The notes under the pieces were generated by a model. It searched no databases and had not been told where the DNA came from. It was given only the letters and a program-made list of their open reading frames with translations. Made by a program: the position numbers and the translations under genes. A stretch of DNA of 53,092 nucleotides. Source: Roseiarcus fermentans (GTDB lineage: Bacteria; Pseudomonadota; Alphaproteobacteria; Rhizobiales; Beijerinckiaceae). Of this stretch, positions 8,723-17,052 are shown one piece after another (position 1 is the first letter of the stretch; each line of letters begins with the position of its first letter). Location of the stretch: the NCBI RefSeq assembly GCF_003315135.1, contig NZ_QNRK01000045.1:1-53092 (forward strand), written 5' to 3'.

Positions 8723-9289
8723 ATGAGAGGCCAGGTGACGCGCGCCGCCGAGGGTTTCGACCGCCGGGCTTTCACGGTGGCCGAGATCCTGCGCATGCAG
8801 GACGCCGGGATCATCGCGGAAGACGAAAACTTCGAGCTGATCGAAGGCGAGATCGTGCCGATGCAAGCGAAATCCCACGCTCACGAACTGATCAAGGTCG
8901 CGCTGAACATTGCGATCGTCCGCGCGCTGCCCGACCATCTGTGGATGGGGATCGAATCGACGCTGTACCTCGGCCCGAACACGTTCGTCGAACCCGACCT
9001 CACCGTCTATCCGAAAGGGCCGAAGCTCGAGGAGGTGAAGGGCCGGGACATCCTGCTCGCGATCGAGGTCGCCGCGACCAGCCTCGCCTACGACCGCGGC
9101 CTCAAGGCGCGGCTCTACGCCCGCTACGGCGTGAACGAGTTGTGGGTGATCGACGCCGCGCGCCGGACCACCTTGGTCTATCGGGGACCGGACGGAAGCG
9201 GATGGCGCGACATCGTCGAGCGCGCGCCCGAGGAGCCGCTCGCCTTCGCAGCCCTGCCCGGGTTTTCCATCCGGCTCGCGACCGTCTAG
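8723..9289 (+). CDS. Uma2-family (DUF820) PD-(D/E)XK nuclease-like protein
   Basis: A 188-residue protein of the Uma2/DUF820 restriction-endonuclease-fold family. The motifs fit: an N-terminal FELIEGEIVPM strand, the acidic motif VEPDLTVYP near residue 90, AIEVAATSLAYDRGLKARLYA near residues 111-131 (E and K of the PD-(D/E)XK core), and ARYGVNELWVID. GGAGG lies 9 bp before the ATG. It sits on the same strand between infB and rbfA, two genes usually adjacent, so it looks like an insertion into an essential operon and is probably co-transcribed. The family is abundant in cyanobacteria and often linked to mobile DNA; its biological role is largely unknown. Family call sure, activity inferred. 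Confidence 0.85.
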   Translation: MRGQVTRAAEGFDRRAFTVAEILRMQDAGIIAEDENFELIEGEIVPMQAKSHAHELIKVALNIAIVRALPDHLWMGIESTLYLGPNTFVEPDLTVYPKGPKLEEVKGRDILLAIEVAATSLAYDRGLKARLYARYGVNELWVIDAARRTTLVYRGPDGSGWRDIVERAPEEPLAFAALPGFSIRLATV

Positions 9290-9352
9290 CCGGCCCGGCC
9301 CGCACCCGCATCTTTCCAGTTCTGTCGCGCCCAAGCGCGCGAGGCGAAATCA

Positions 9353-9772
9353 ATGTCCAGACCCTCCCCGAAATCGAATACGCCCAGCCATCGCCTCGAA
9401 CGGGTGGCCGAGCTGATCCGCCACGCGCTCGCCGAGATTCTCGCTCGCGGCGACATCCTCGACGACGCGCTCGGGCGCCATCCGGTGACGGTTCCGGTCG
9501 TGCGCATGTCGCCGGACCTCAAGCACGCGGCCGTCTCGGTGATGCCGCTCGGCGGGGTGGACGCGGCCGCCACCATCGACGCGCTGAACCGTCACAAGAA
9601 GGAGATCCGGACGCTGGTCGCGCACAGGATCAATCTCAAATTCGCGCCCGATCTGCGCTTTGCGCTCGATTCGAGCTTCGAGGATCAGGCGCGCATCGAC
9701 GCGCTCCTGAAGTCGCCCGAGGTCGCGCGCGACCTCGGCCCGCGCGACGAAGCGGAAGGGGACGAACCGTGA
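9353..9772 (+). CDS. rbfA: 30S ribosome-binding factor RbfA
   Basis: A 139-residue KH-type factor for late 16S rRNA maturation. The N-terminus contains [20 protein letters not shown], followed by [20 protein letters not shown] and VMPLGG, all typical of RbfA. The length is normal. GAGG is located 8-9 bp before the ATG. The stop codon overlaps the GTG start of truB (GTGA), so the two are translationally coupled. It is separated from infB by the Uma2-like gene. Confidence 0.93.
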   Translation: MSRPSPKSNTPSHRLERVAELIRHALAEILARGDILDDALGRHPVTVPVVRMSPDLKHAAVSVMPLGGVDAAATIDALNRHKKEIRTLVAHRINLKFAPDLRFALDSSFEDQARIDALLKSPEVARDLGPRDEAEGDEP

Positions 9773-10734
9773 CCGACGACGCGATCGACGACCGGCGACC
9801 CGCCCCCGAGCGGCCGGCCAGGCGCGCAAGGCCTGCGCAGAAGCGCTCGACCCGGATCGAGGTCAACGGCTGGATCAACCTCGACAAGCCGGTCGGCGTC
9901 ACCTCGACTCAGGCCGTGGGCCGGCTGAAGTTTCTGTTCAACGCCCGGAAAGCCGGGCACGCCGGCACGCTCGACCCGCTCGCCTCCGGCGTCCTGCCGG
10001 TGGCCTTCGGCGAGGCGACGAAAACCGTGCCGATCGTCCAGGACGGCGCCAAGGCCTACCGGTTCCGGGTGCGCTGGGGCGAGGAGAGCGCGACCGACGA
10101 CGCCGAGGGCGCGATCGTGGCCCGCTCCGACCGTCGCCCGTCCCCGGCCGAGATCGAGGCGGCGCTGCCGCGTTTCGTCGGCCTGATCGAGCAGACGCCG
10201 CCGACGTTTTCCGCCATCAAGATCGACGGCGCGCGCGCCTACGACCTCGCCCGCGAAGGCGAGACGTTCGAAATCGCCGCCCGCCCGATTCACGTCTACC
10301 GGCTTGCGCTCGTCGAGGCCGGCGACGACACGGCGGTGCTCGAGGCGGAATGCGGCAAGGGGGCCTATGTGCGCGCGATCGCGCGCGATCTCGGCCGCGC
10401 GCTCGGCTGTTACGGCCACGTGATCGAGCTCAGGCGCACGCGGGTCGGGCCATTCTCAGCCGACACGGGAATCCCGCTCGACCGCCTGCCCGACGATACC
10501 GACCTGATGGCGCGCGCCATGCTGCCGCTCCAGGCCGGCCTCTCCGAACTCGCGGCGCTCCCGGTCGACCGTAACGGCGCGGCGACGCTGCGGCGCGGGC
10601 AGGCTCTGCTGGTGCGCGGCGCGACGGCGCCCGAAGGCCCCGCCTGGGCCTCCTGCTTCGGCGCGCCGATCGCGTTCGGCGCGATCGAGGGCGGCTATTT
10701 CGTGTCGACGCGGGTGTTCAATGTGAAGGGGTAG
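9769..10734 (+). CDS. truB: tRNA pseudouridine(55) synthase TruB
   Basis: A 321-residue enzyme making the universal pseudouridine 55 in the tRNA T-loop. It shows [13 protein letters not shown], the catalytic motif [12 protein letters not shown] (Asp near residue 66), [11 protein letters not shown], and the [21 protein letters not shown] and [13 protein letters not shown] blocks. An N-terminal extension of about 35 charged residues precedes the core. The start is the GTG overlapping the rbfA stop codon. In most alphaproteobacteria rpsO and pnp follow; here an accessory block on the other strand begins instead. Confidence 0.95.
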   Translation: MTDDAIDDRRPAPERPARRARPAQKRSTRIEVNGWINLDKPVGVTSTQAVGRLKFLFNARKAGHAGTLDPLASGVLPVAFGEATKTVPIVQDGAKAYRFRVRWGEESATDDAEGAIVARSDRRPSPAEIEAALPRFVGLIEQTPPTFSAIKIDGARAYDLAREGETFEIAARPIHVYRLALVEAGDDTAVLEAECGKGAYVRAIARDLGRALGCYGHVIELRRTRVGPFSADTGIPLDRLPDDTDLMARAMLPLQAGLSELAALPVDRNGAATLRRGQALLVRGATAPEGPAWASCFGAPIAFGAIEGGYFVSTRVFNVKG

Positions 10735-10815
10735 CCCGCACAAGGCGCCGTTCTCGCCGAAAGGGTCGTGTGAGCGACCAGGCGCAAAGTTGCCCTTTTC
10801 AACGCCCCGGACGGA

Positions 10816-10832
10816 GGCGAGCGCCGCTCGCC
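10816..10832. terminator. Hairpin between convergent truB and lysR
   Basis: A perfect 7-bp stem GGCGAGC/GCTCGCC with a 3-nt loop lies in the 100-bp gap between two convergent genes. There is no T-run on either side, so termination by it is only a guess from position. Confidence 0.25.
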
Positions 10833-10835
10833 GAT

Positions 10836-11732
10836 CTAGGGCGCGAGGCGGGCCTTGAGTCGCGGGGTGAACCAATTCAGAAATGCGCGGAGCTTGATCG
10901 GCATGGGCTTCCGCTCCGCGTAGACGAAGTGGACAGGCAGGGGCTCTTTCTCGAAGGCGTCCAGGATGATGACGAGGCGTCCCGAACGCCTTGCGGCCTC
11001 CATCTTGTACGACATGACGCGAGCGATCCCGGCGCCTGCCACCGCCGCCTCGACCGCGGCTTCCGACGTGTTCACGGTCAATCGCGTGCGAATGGGCGCA
11101 GCCATTTCGCTGTCGTCCTCTGCAAAACGCCAGACGCGGGGAACGCCCGACTCATCGACCGTAATGCAGTCGTGGTGTCTTAGGTCGTTCGGCGTCTCCG
11201 GACGCCCTCGGGCGGCGAGATAGTCGGGGCTGGCGCAGGCCACGACGCGAACCGACCCGAGCCGCGTCGCGATCATGCTGCTGTCGGGCAACGGCCCGAT
11301 CCGAATGGCGAGATCGATTTTGTTCTCGACCGGACTCAAGACGCGATCGCTCAGCAACAGGCGCAAGGCGATCTCTGGGTAGGCGTTCTGGAACTCGCAG
11401 GACAGCGGCAGCAGGTGGAGATGGCCGAGCCCCCACGGGGCGGTCACGGTGAGATCGCCCGTCGGAGCGCGATACTCGCCCGAGGCCTCTCGCTCGGCGT
11501 CGTCGACCTGCTCGAGAATGCGTTTGCAGGCCTCGATATAACCCCGCCCGGCGTCGGTGAGCGACAAGTGTCGGGACGATCTCTGAAACAATTGCGCCTT
11601 CAGGCGGGATTCGAGTTCCGAGAGCTTGCGACTGACCGTCGCGACCGGCATGCCGAGCTGCCGCGAAGCCGCGGACAGACTGCCGGCCTCCGCGATCGTG
11701 ACGATCACGCTCATCGACTCGATCCGGTCCAT
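10836..11732 (-). CDS. LysR-family transcriptional regulator
   Basis: A 298-residue LysR protein. The N-terminal winged HTH is clear (AEAGSLSAASRQLGMPVATV, then SRKLSELESRL), followed by the periplasmic-binding-protein-like effector domain (LTVTAPWGLGHLHLLPL, then DLAIRIGPL). I chose the ATG at 11732 (MDRIESMSV), the usual LysR beginning; a frame extension upstream to 11888 has no family similarity and overlaps the likely operator. The gene is divergent from a hydrolase block and probably controls it and itself. The inducer is unknown. Confidence 0.88.
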   Translation of the reverse strand: MDRIESMSVIVTIAEAGSLSAASRQLGMPVATVSRKLSELESRLKAQLFQRSSRHLSLTDAGRGYIEACKRILEQVDDAEREASGEYRAPTGDLTVTAPWGLGHLHLLPLSCEFQNAYPEIALRLLLSDRVLSPVENKIDLAIRIGPLPDSSMIATRLGSVRVVACASPDYLAARGRPETPNDLRHHDCITVDESGVPRVWRFAEDDSEMAAPIRTRLTVNTSEAAVEAAVAGAGIARVMSYKMEAARRSGRLVIILDAFEKEPLPVHFVYAERKPMPIKLRAFLNWFTPRLKARLAP

Positions 11733-11835
11733 GAGGACGGCTTTCCGAATTCTGAAAAGCTCTTTCCCAAATATACCGGCTACACGGGCGCATGGCAATC
11801 GCCTACCCTGTTGCTGCGCTCCGGTGGATCGAGTG

Positions 11836-11867
11836 TGTGAAACATTAAATACAATTGTGTTTTCACA
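11836..11867. promoter_or_regulatory. AT-rich inverted repeat in the LysR/hydrolase divergent region
   Basis: TGTGAAACA at 11836-11844 is matched by TGTTTTCACA at 11858-11867, an inverted repeat with one unpaired base in the arms and a 13-nt AT-rich spacer. It lies about 100 bp from each of the two divergent starts (11732 and 11945), as expected of a LysR-controlled promoter region. The symmetry is seen; binding is inferred. Confidence 0.4.
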
Positions 11868-11944
11868 ACTTGCGCCTTCGTCGATCAAGTAGCGGTCAGG
11901 AAATCCGAGTTTCGATCCAATCGCTTATTCCAAGGAATGCCTAA

Positions 11945-12187
11945 ATGCCTTCCCGCGAGACCGAAACACGGCAAGACTTCGTCCTTGTGGGCGCCGCGGC
12001 GACAGTTTCGCTCGCCGGTCGGCCGTCTCCCTCGGCCGCGGCGCAGGCGGTGACCGTCGGCGGCGTAGGGGCCGGCTCCATCGAAGGAAATCGCAAGACC
12101 AGCACGATCGCGACCCGGGGTCCGTGGTTGGCGATCGTCCTCACTGTGCAGCCAGAGCGGCGCCACATCAAGGAGTTCTCGCCATGA
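11945..12187 (+). CDS. Small hypothetical protein, possible Tat-signal remnant
   Basis: An 80-residue frame with AAGGA about 8 bp before its ATG and a TGA overlapping the next gene's ATG (ATGA), a coupling that hints it may be translated. Residues 9-34 ([17 protein letters not shown] followed by an Ala-rich stretch) resemble a weakened Tat-type signal peptide, but the second Arg of the twin pair is replaced by Gln. After residue 45 nothing is recognisable. It may be a decayed secreted protein reduced to its leader, or a chance frame. I do not recognise a family. Confidence 0.35.
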   Translation: MPSRETETRQDFVLVGAAATVSLAGRPSPSAAAQAVTVGGVGAGSIEGNRKTSTIATRGPWLAIVLTVQPERRHIKEFSP

Positions 12188-13008
12188 GCACGATCGAGAC
12201 GAAGGACGGCGTGGAAATCTTCTACAAGGATTGGGGCGCGGGTCAGCCCATTGTCTTCAGTCACGGCTGGCCGCTTTCGGCCGACGACTGGGACGCGCAG
12301 CTGCTGTTCTTCCTCAATCACGGCTATCGGGTCATCGCACATGACCGCCGAGGCCACGGACGCTCGACGCAGACTGACCGCGGCCACGACATGGACCACT
12401 ACGCCGACGACCTCGCGGCGGTGATCGAGCATCTCGATCTCGACAACGTGATCCACGTTGGCCATTCCACCGGCGGTGGCGAGGTGGTGCGCTACCTGGC
12501 GCGGCACGGCGAGAGCCGGGTGGCGAAGGCGGCGATCATCAGCGCGGTTCCGCCGCTGATGGTCAAGACAGCGTCCAATCCGAACGGGACGCCCAAGGAA
12601 GTGTTCGACGGGTTCCAGGCGGCGCTCGCGGCCAACCGCTCGCAGTTCTACCTCGAGGTCGCCGCGGGTCCGTTTTACGGCTTCAACCGTCCGGGCGTGA
12701 AACCGCTGGAATCCGCGGTCCGGAATTGGTGGCGCCAGGGCATGATGGGCGGGGCGAAGGCCCACTACGACGGCATCGTCGCCTTTTCGCAGACCGACTT
12801 CACCGAGGACCTCCAGAAGATCACTGCGCCTGTGCTGGTGATGCACAGCGAGGACGATCAGATCGTGCCTTACGTCGCCGCCGGGCCCCTGTCGGCGAAA
12901 CTGTTGAAGAACGGAACTCTGAAAACCTACAAGGATTTTCCCCACGGGATGCCGACGACGCAGGCCGAGACGATCAACGCGGACCTGCTGGCGTTCTTCA
13001 AGGCCTGA
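12184..13008 (+). CDS. Alpha/beta hydrolase, cofactor-free haloperoxidase (non-heme chloroperoxidase) type
   Basis: A 274-residue alpha/beta-hydrolase. Features are the oxyanion segment [13 protein letters not shown] near residue 27, the nucleophile elbow GHSTGGGE (Ser near residue 95), the Asp strand [11 protein letters not shown] near residue 222, and the His in [11 protein letters not shown] near residue 253. This pattern matches cofactor-free haloperoxidases/perhydrolases, which in vivo are probably esterases. The start at 12184 is favoured by AAGGAG 8 bp upstream; it overlaps the preceding small frame by ATGA. Cytosolic (no signal peptide). Second gene of the block divergent from LysR. 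Confidence 0.87.
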   Translation: MSTIETKDGVEIFYKDWGAGQPIVFSHGWPLSADDWDAQLLFFLNHGYRVIAHDRRGHGRSTQTDRGHDMDHYADDLAAVIEHLDLDNVIHVGHSTGGGEVVRYLARHGESRVAKAAIISAVPPLMVKTASNPNGTPKEVFDGFQAALAANRSQFYLEVAAGPFYGFNRPGVKPLESAVRNWWRQGMMGGAKAHYDGIVAFSQTDFTEDLQKITAPVLVMHSEDDQIVPYVAAGPLSAKLLKNGTLKTYKDFPHGMPTTQAETINADLLAFFKA

Positions 13009-13108
13009 ACGGCCGCGGCTCTATCCACCGTCATCCGTGAGACGCCGGCGCGGTCGTGGTCCAGGAGGACCATCCCGCCCGGCTCGATCGCAGCCCCCGG
13101 AGACAGAC

Positions 13109-14098
13109 ATGCCGACCTGTTCCCTCCGCCCGACCGTCCTGGCGCTCGTGGCAGCGCTGCTATCCTCCGCGGCGCCCGTTCATGCGGTCGCCGAAGGCGC
13201 GCGGGTCTGCGCCGGGAATCCAGCGTCGATACCGGTCGTTCACTACCGCACCGTGAAGATCGACGGCGTCGATGTCTTCTATCGCGAAGCCGGTCCCGCC
13301 GATGCGCCGATCGTCCTGCTGCTGCACGGATTCCCGACGTCGTCGCACATGTTCCGCAACCTGATCCCGGCGCTCGCCGATCGCTACCGTGTGATCGCGC
13401 CGGACTATCCGGGTTTCGGAGAGAGCGGCGCGCCCGATCACAAGGCGTTCGCCTATACGTTCAGCCATTACGCCGACATCGTCGACAGCCTCGTCACCCA
13501 ACTCGGCGCCAGGAGCTACGCGATCTACCTCATGGACTATGGCGCGCCGGTCGGCTACCGGCTCGCGCTCAAGCATCCCGAGCGTGTGAGCGCCCTCATC
13601 GTTCAGAACGGCAACGCTTACGAGGAAGGCCTCAAGGCGTTCTGGGATCCGATCAAGGCCTATTGGGCCGACGGATCGGCGGCGAATCGCGCGGCGATCG
13701 GCGTCCTCGTCGCGCCGGAGACCACCAAATTCCAGTACACCGACGGGGTCGCCGACGTTTCCAGGATCGACCCGGACAATTGGGGTCACGACCAGCCGCT
13801 GCTCGATCGTCCGGGAAACAAGGACATCCAGCTCGATCTCTTCCTCGATTATGGGACCAACGTTCCGCTCTATCCGAAATTTCAGGCCTTTTTCCGCGAG
13901 CGCAGGCCGCCCACGCTGATCGTATGGGGCAAGAACGACAAGATCTTTCCCGCCGCCGGGGCAACGCCCTATCTCCGCGATCTGCCCGACGCCGAACTGA
14001 ATCTAATCGACACGGGCCACTTCGCGCTCGAAGACAAGGCGGATGTGATGATCCCCCTGATCCGCGATTTCCTTTGCCGCAAGCTCGCGTCCGGTTGA
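13109..14098 (+). CDS. Exported alpha/beta hydrolase, haloalkane dehalogenase/epoxide hydrolase type
   Basis: A 329-residue hydrolase with a Sec-type signal peptide ([21 protein letters not shown], residues 6-26), so periplasmic or secreted. The oxyanion motif [10 protein letters not shown] lies near residue 72. The nucleophile position reads MDYGAPVG near residue 141, with Asp instead of Ser, as in haloalkane dehalogenases and epoxide hydrolases. A charge-relay Asp is likely in [10 protein letters not shown], and the catalytic His in DTGHFALED near residue 300. GGAGA precedes the ATG. It is about 100 bp downstream of another hydrolase on the same strand. The substrate cannot be told; an environmental halide or epoxide is one option. 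Confidence 0.85.
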   Translation: MPTCSLRPTVLALVAALLSSAAPVHAVAEGARVCAGNPASIPVVHYRTVKIDGVDVFYREAGPADAPIVLLLHGFPTSSHMFRNLIPALADRYRVIAPDYPGFGESGAPDHKAFAYTFSHYADIVDSLVTQLGARSYAIYLMDYGAPVGYRLALKHPERVSALIVQNGNAYEEGLKAFWDPIKAYWADGSAANRAAIGVLVAPETTKFQYTDGVADVSRIDPDNWGHDQPLLDRPGNKDIQLDLFLDYGTNVPLYPKFQAFFRERRPPTLIVWGKNDKIFPAAGATPYLRDLPDAELNLIDTGHFALEDKADVMIPLIRDFLCRKLASG

Positions 14099-14362
14099 CG
14101 CCGGACAGCCGGGCCGCCCCGCGCCCATTTCCTTCGCATCGTGCCGGTCTTCGGACCGGGCGCGCTCGACGTGTCGCCGCGCATCGGACACATCCACGTC
14201 ACGGTCGACGACGCGCCCTGGCGCTGGGCCGACGCCAGCGGCGAGCCGCTGATCATTCAGAGCCTGCCGCCCGGATCGCACAAGGTGCTGATCCAGCTCG
14301 CCGACCCGACGCATCGGGCGATCGATCAGGGGGTCGTCGAGCTGGTGATCGCGGAAAAGTAG
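14099..14362 (+). pseudogene. N-terminally truncated DUF6130-type periplasmic protein
   Basis: The frame opens right after the preceding gene's stop codon and, from LRIVPVFGPGALDVSPR onward, reads as the conserved C-terminal part of DUF6130-like small periplasmic proteins (GHIHVTVDDAPWRWADASG, then LPPGSHKVLIQLADPTH). The signal peptide and roughly the first half of the usual protein are missing, and no ribosome-binding site is seen; a GTG at 14141 is the only internal start candidate. I read this as a deletion remnant fused behind the hydrolase gene. It could still be a short functional domain if translated by reinitiation. Confidence 0.55.
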
Positions 14363-14395
14363 GTGTTCGAGCCCGTCTCGAGAAGGGAGAGCGCA

Positions 14396-15367
14396 ATGAC
14401 GACGGCGCATGTTTCCGCACTATCCCGTCGAGGCTTCTGCCTCTGCTGCCTCGGGTCGGCGGGCTTCGCGGCGAGCCGGGGCTGGCTCTCGCCGCGCCAG
14501 GCGTTCGCGGAGGCGCGCGGAATCGTGAGCCTCATCAAGGACAGCGCCGCAGCGTCGCCGATCGTCACGCACAGGTTGCGCAACAACATCAGCGTGCTCG
14601 AAGGGTCCGGCGGCAACGTCGCGGTGCTCACCGGCGCGGACGGCAAGCTGTTGATCGACGCCGGCATCGGCGTGTCGCGGCGGCAGATGACCGATGCGCT
14701 CGCCCGCCTCGGCCCCGACCCGATCACGCATCTGGTCAATACCCATTGGCACTTCGACCATACCGACGGAAACGTCTGGCTGAATGCCATGGGCGCGAAG
14801 ATCATCGCGCAGGAGAAGACCGCGAAATATCTCTCGCAGGTCCAGCGGGTCGAGGAATGGGACTATAACTTCCTGGCCTTGCCGCCCAACGGGATTCCGA
14901 CCGAAGTGTTCGCCAGCGAGCGCGCGCTGAAGCTCAACGGCGCCTCGATCGCCTTGAAAGCTTACGGCCCCGCTCATACCGACAGCGACATCTCCGTCAC
15001 CTTCGGCGAAGCCGATGTGGTGCACGTCGCGGATACGTTCTGGAACGGAATCTATCCGTTCATCGACTATTCGACGGGCGGCAGCATCGACGGCATGATC
15101 GCGGCCTGCGACGCGAACCTCGCCGCGACGACCGACAAGACCATCATCATCCCAGGACACGGCAAGCCGGTCAGCAACAGGGCGGAGCTCGCGGAATTCC
15201 GCGATATGCTCGCAACGGTCCGCGAGAATGTCGCGACGCTCAAGAAGAAAGGCATGACGCGGGACGAGGCGGTCGCGGCCGGGCCGACCGCCGCCTTCGA
15301 CGCCAGGTTCGGCAATTTCGTCATCGATCCCGGATTTTTCACGAGGCTGGTCTACGAAGGCGTTTGA
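14396..15367 (+). CDS. Tat-exported metallo-beta-lactamase-fold hydrolase
   Basis: A 323-residue MBL-fold protein. The N-terminus has a Tat-like leader (SRRGFCLCCLGSAGFAAS), suggesting export of a folded, metal-loaded enzyme. The metal-binding motif THWHFDHTDGN (HxHxDH, near residue 115) is intact; additional ligands are likely the His in AYGPAHTDSDI, the Asp in HVADTFWNG and the His in IIIPGHGKPV near residue 253. It resembles the broad cyclase/dehydrase/glyoxalase II-like MBL families rather than true beta-lactamases. GAAGGGAGA precedes the ATG. Last gene of the LysR-linked block; function unknown beyond hydrolysis. Confidence 0.85.
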   Translation: MTTAHVSALSRRGFCLCCLGSAGFAASRGWLSPRQAFAEARGIVSLIKDSAAASPIVTHRLRNNISVLEGSGGNVAVLTGADGKLLIDAGIGVSRRQMTDALARLGPDPITHLVNTHWHFDHTDGNVWLNAMGAKIIAQEKTAKYLSQVQRVEEWDYNFLALPPNGIPTEVFASERALKLNGASIALKAYGPAHTDSDISVTFGEADVVHVADTFWNGIYPFIDYSTGGSIDGMIAACDANLAATTDKTIIIPGHGKPVSNRAELAEFRDMLATVRENVATLKKKGMTRDEAVAAGPTAAFDARFGNFVIDPGFFTRLVYEGV

Positions 15368-15380
15368 CGGCTTCGGAGGC

Positions 15381-15403
15381 CCGGGCCGATTGCGGCGGCC
15401 CGG
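15381..15403. terminator. Hairpin between convergent genes
   Basis: CCGGGCC (15381-15387) pairs with GGCCCGG (15397-15403) across a 9-nt loop in the gap between two convergent genes. A clear T-run is lacking. It may be a weak bidirectional terminator. Confidence 0.3.
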
Positions 15404-15433
15404 ATCGCCCGGTCCTTTGCAGGCCCTCGGGAT

Positions 15434-16711
15434 TCAGGCGGCGAGGCCCGCCTCCGCGCGCGTCACTTCATAGACCACGCTCCAGTCTTTCTCGCCGAGC
15501 CCCATCTCCAGAGCGCGGGCAAGCTTTCGTTGCGTCGTTTCGACGAAGTCCCAGCGGACATGCGCCGCCTGCGCCGCCTCGAGAATCAGCGTGGCGTCCT
15601 TGAGGCCGCCGCGAACGTCGAAGCCCAGGTCTTCGAAGTCGCGACGCCAGATGCGCGTTGCGTAGCCCTGCATGCCGGGTTGGGCCCACAGCATCCGGAA
15701 CATCGTGTGCAGCGCGGCCAACGGAATCCCGGTCTTCTCGCCGAAGGCGTAGACCTGACCCATCAGGTCGATCAGGGTCGCCGCCGTGTAGTTGATGGCG
15801 AGCTTGGCGGCGAGCGCCGTTGCGGGATCCTCGCCGAGGTATTGGGTCTGTCGCGTGTAGGCGGAGATCACGTCGCGGCTGGCGTCGAAGACGGATCGAT
15901 CGCCGCTGACGAGCCCCATGAGGTCTCCGGCCGCCGCGGCGTCGGGTCTTCCGACGACGGGGGCCGCGAGGTAGGCGCAGCCGCGTTCGGCATGCAGGGC
16001 GACCAGGCGCCGCGTGGCGCCCGCCGAGATTGTCGAAGCCCCGATATGAACGCTGCTGCGTCCGAGGCCGGCGAGAAGCCCCTGCGGTCCTTCGACGACG
16101 GCCAGGACCGACGCATCGCCCATCAACGAGGTGATCACGAACTTGGCCGAAGCCGCCGCCGCGGCCGGGGTTTCCGCGGCTTTCGCCCCGGCCGCCACGA
16201 GCGGACGCGTCTTCTCGGCCGTTCGATTGTAGACCGTCAGCGGAAAGCCGGCCCTGAGAAGGCTCAGGGCGATGCCGGAACCCATGCGTCCGAGGCCGAT
16301 GACCGCGACGGCGGGCTTCGCCGCGGACAAGTCCTTCGCGCCTTTCGCCCCGCGTCGCGCGATGCGCGCCAGATCGCCGAACCATCCGGCGACATCGCCG
16401 TCGCCGACGATCGTGAGCGACTGGTCGGCGAGCGCGTTCGCAACGGCCTCTGGGTCGGCGCTGCGGAGCCTCCGGACCGCCGTCTCGGCGTCCCGCCAGA
16501 CGAAGGAGACCTCGGCGGTCGGGAGCGCGCCCCGTCGAGAGAAGACAGCCCCTCCGGCGAACACGAAGCTCCTGGCGACCTTGTCGTCCCGGGTCTTGAT
16601 CTGGACGACCCGCCTGCGGTCGCGCAGCATGGCCGCGACATCGGGCCGCTTGGCTTCGCGGCGCAGGATGGCGGCCAGCCCGAACAGCATCAATTCGAGG
16701 GTGAGTTTCAT
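15434..16711 (-). CDS. SCP2-like domain fused to beta-hydroxyacid dehydrogenase (3-HIBADH/6PGDH-like)
   Basis: A 425-residue two-part protein. Residues 1-120 (with AEVSFVWRDAETAVRRL and a closing LTIVGDGDVAGWFGDLARI) have the layout of SCP2 sterol-carrier-like domains. Residues about 130-425 form an NAD(P) beta-hydroxyacid dehydrogenase: Rossmann motif VAVIGLGRMGSG near residue 133, ITSLMGDASV, GASTISAG in the substrate loop and the catalytic Lys/Asn block AAKLAINYTA near residue 302. AGGAG lies 7 bp upstream of the ATG. It is divergent from a MarR gene with shared operator-like sites. The dehydrogenase part is sure; the SCP2 assignment is moderate and a lipid or hydrophobic substrate is only inferred. 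Confidence 0.8.
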   Translation of the reverse strand: MKLTLELMLFGLAAILRREAKRPDVAAMLRDRRRVVQIKTRDDKVARSFVFAGGAVFSRRGALPTAEVSFVWRDAETAVRRLRSADPEAVANALADQSLTIVGDGDVAGWFGDLARIARRGAKGAKDLSAAKPAVAVIGLGRMGSGIALSLLRAGFPLTVYNRTAEKTRPLVAAGAKAAETPAAAAASAKFVITSLMGDASVLAVVEGPQGLLAGLGRSSVHIGASTISAGATRRLVALHAERGCAYLAAPVVGRPDAAAAGDLMGLVSGDRSVFDASRDVISAYTRQTQYLGEDPATALAAKLAINYTAATLIDLMGQVYAFGEKTGIPLAALHTMFRMLWAQPGMQGYATRIWRRDFEDLGFDVRGGLKDATLILEAAQAAHVRWDFVETTQRKLARALEMGLGEKDWSVVYEVTRAEAGLAA

Positions 16712-16825
16712 GATGGTTGCTCCTGAACAAGTCGGCGCCGCCCGCCAATCGACAGAGCGGCGCATTCCCGCAGTCGGCGACCGGGCGTTCGAGTACGCCC
16801 GCCGATCGCGATGTCGTTCATTTAC

Positions 16826-16842
16826 GTGTATTATGCACGCAT
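16826..16842 (+). promoter_or_regulatory. Operator-like site 1 for the divergent MarR regulator
   Basis: GTGTATTATGCACGCAT. The core CGTGTAT-T-ATGCACG is a near-perfect palindrome (one mismatch). On the minus strand it contains CATAAT, a plausible -10 hexamer for the SCP2-dehydrogenase gene, so a bound repressor would block that promoter. It matches sites 2 and 3. Confidence 0.5.
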
Positions 16843-16870
16843 ATTGGCAGGTCCACGCCCGGATGTAAAG

Positions 16871-16887
16871 GTGTAAAATGCACGCAA
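16871..16887 (+). promoter_or_regulatory. Operator-like site 2 for the divergent MarR regulator
   Basis: GTGTAAAATGCACGCAA, identical to site 1 at 14 of 17 positions, starting 45 bp further along in the same orientation. It lies between the divergent promoters. Confidence 0.5.
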
Positions 16888-16993
16888 CATCGCGCCTGAT
16901 GTCGCGGCCGCCGGGGTCCGGCGCGCGCCTCCGATACGGCGAACCGATCCGGGCGCCTCGGCCCAAGGATCCGCGGCGACCGTGACGTTCGGG

Positions 16994-17021
16994 TTGGCTC
17001 TCGCGTCGAACCTCGGATATA
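16994..17021 (+). promoter_or_regulatory. Putative promoter of the MarR gene
   Basis: TTGGCT (16994-16999) and GATATA (17016-17021) with a 16-bp spacer lie 30 bp upstream of the marR start. The -10 region overlaps operator-like site 3, consistent with autorepression. Confidence 0.4.
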
Positions 17022-17035
17022 CGTGCGTCTTACAC
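17019..17035 (-). promoter_or_regulatory. Operator-like site 3, overlapping the marR promoter
   Basis: On the minus strand the site reads GTGTAAGACGCACGTAT, related to sites 1 and 2 but in opposite orientation. It overlaps the putative marR -10 box and ends 18 bp before the start codon, where binding would block transcription or early elongation. Confidence 0.45.
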
Positions 17036-17052
17036 AGATGATGAGGAGACCG

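Noticed and set aside
5995-8814. 939-codon open frame on the minus strand over infB
   Set aside because: It mirrors infB codon bias in a GC-rich genome; the plus-strand frame has all IF-2 motifs.
14396-15367. Beta-lactamase resistance gene
   Set aside because: The HxHxDH motif is shared by all MBL-fold hydrolases; the Tat leader and the rest of the sequence do not match known beta-lactamase classes.
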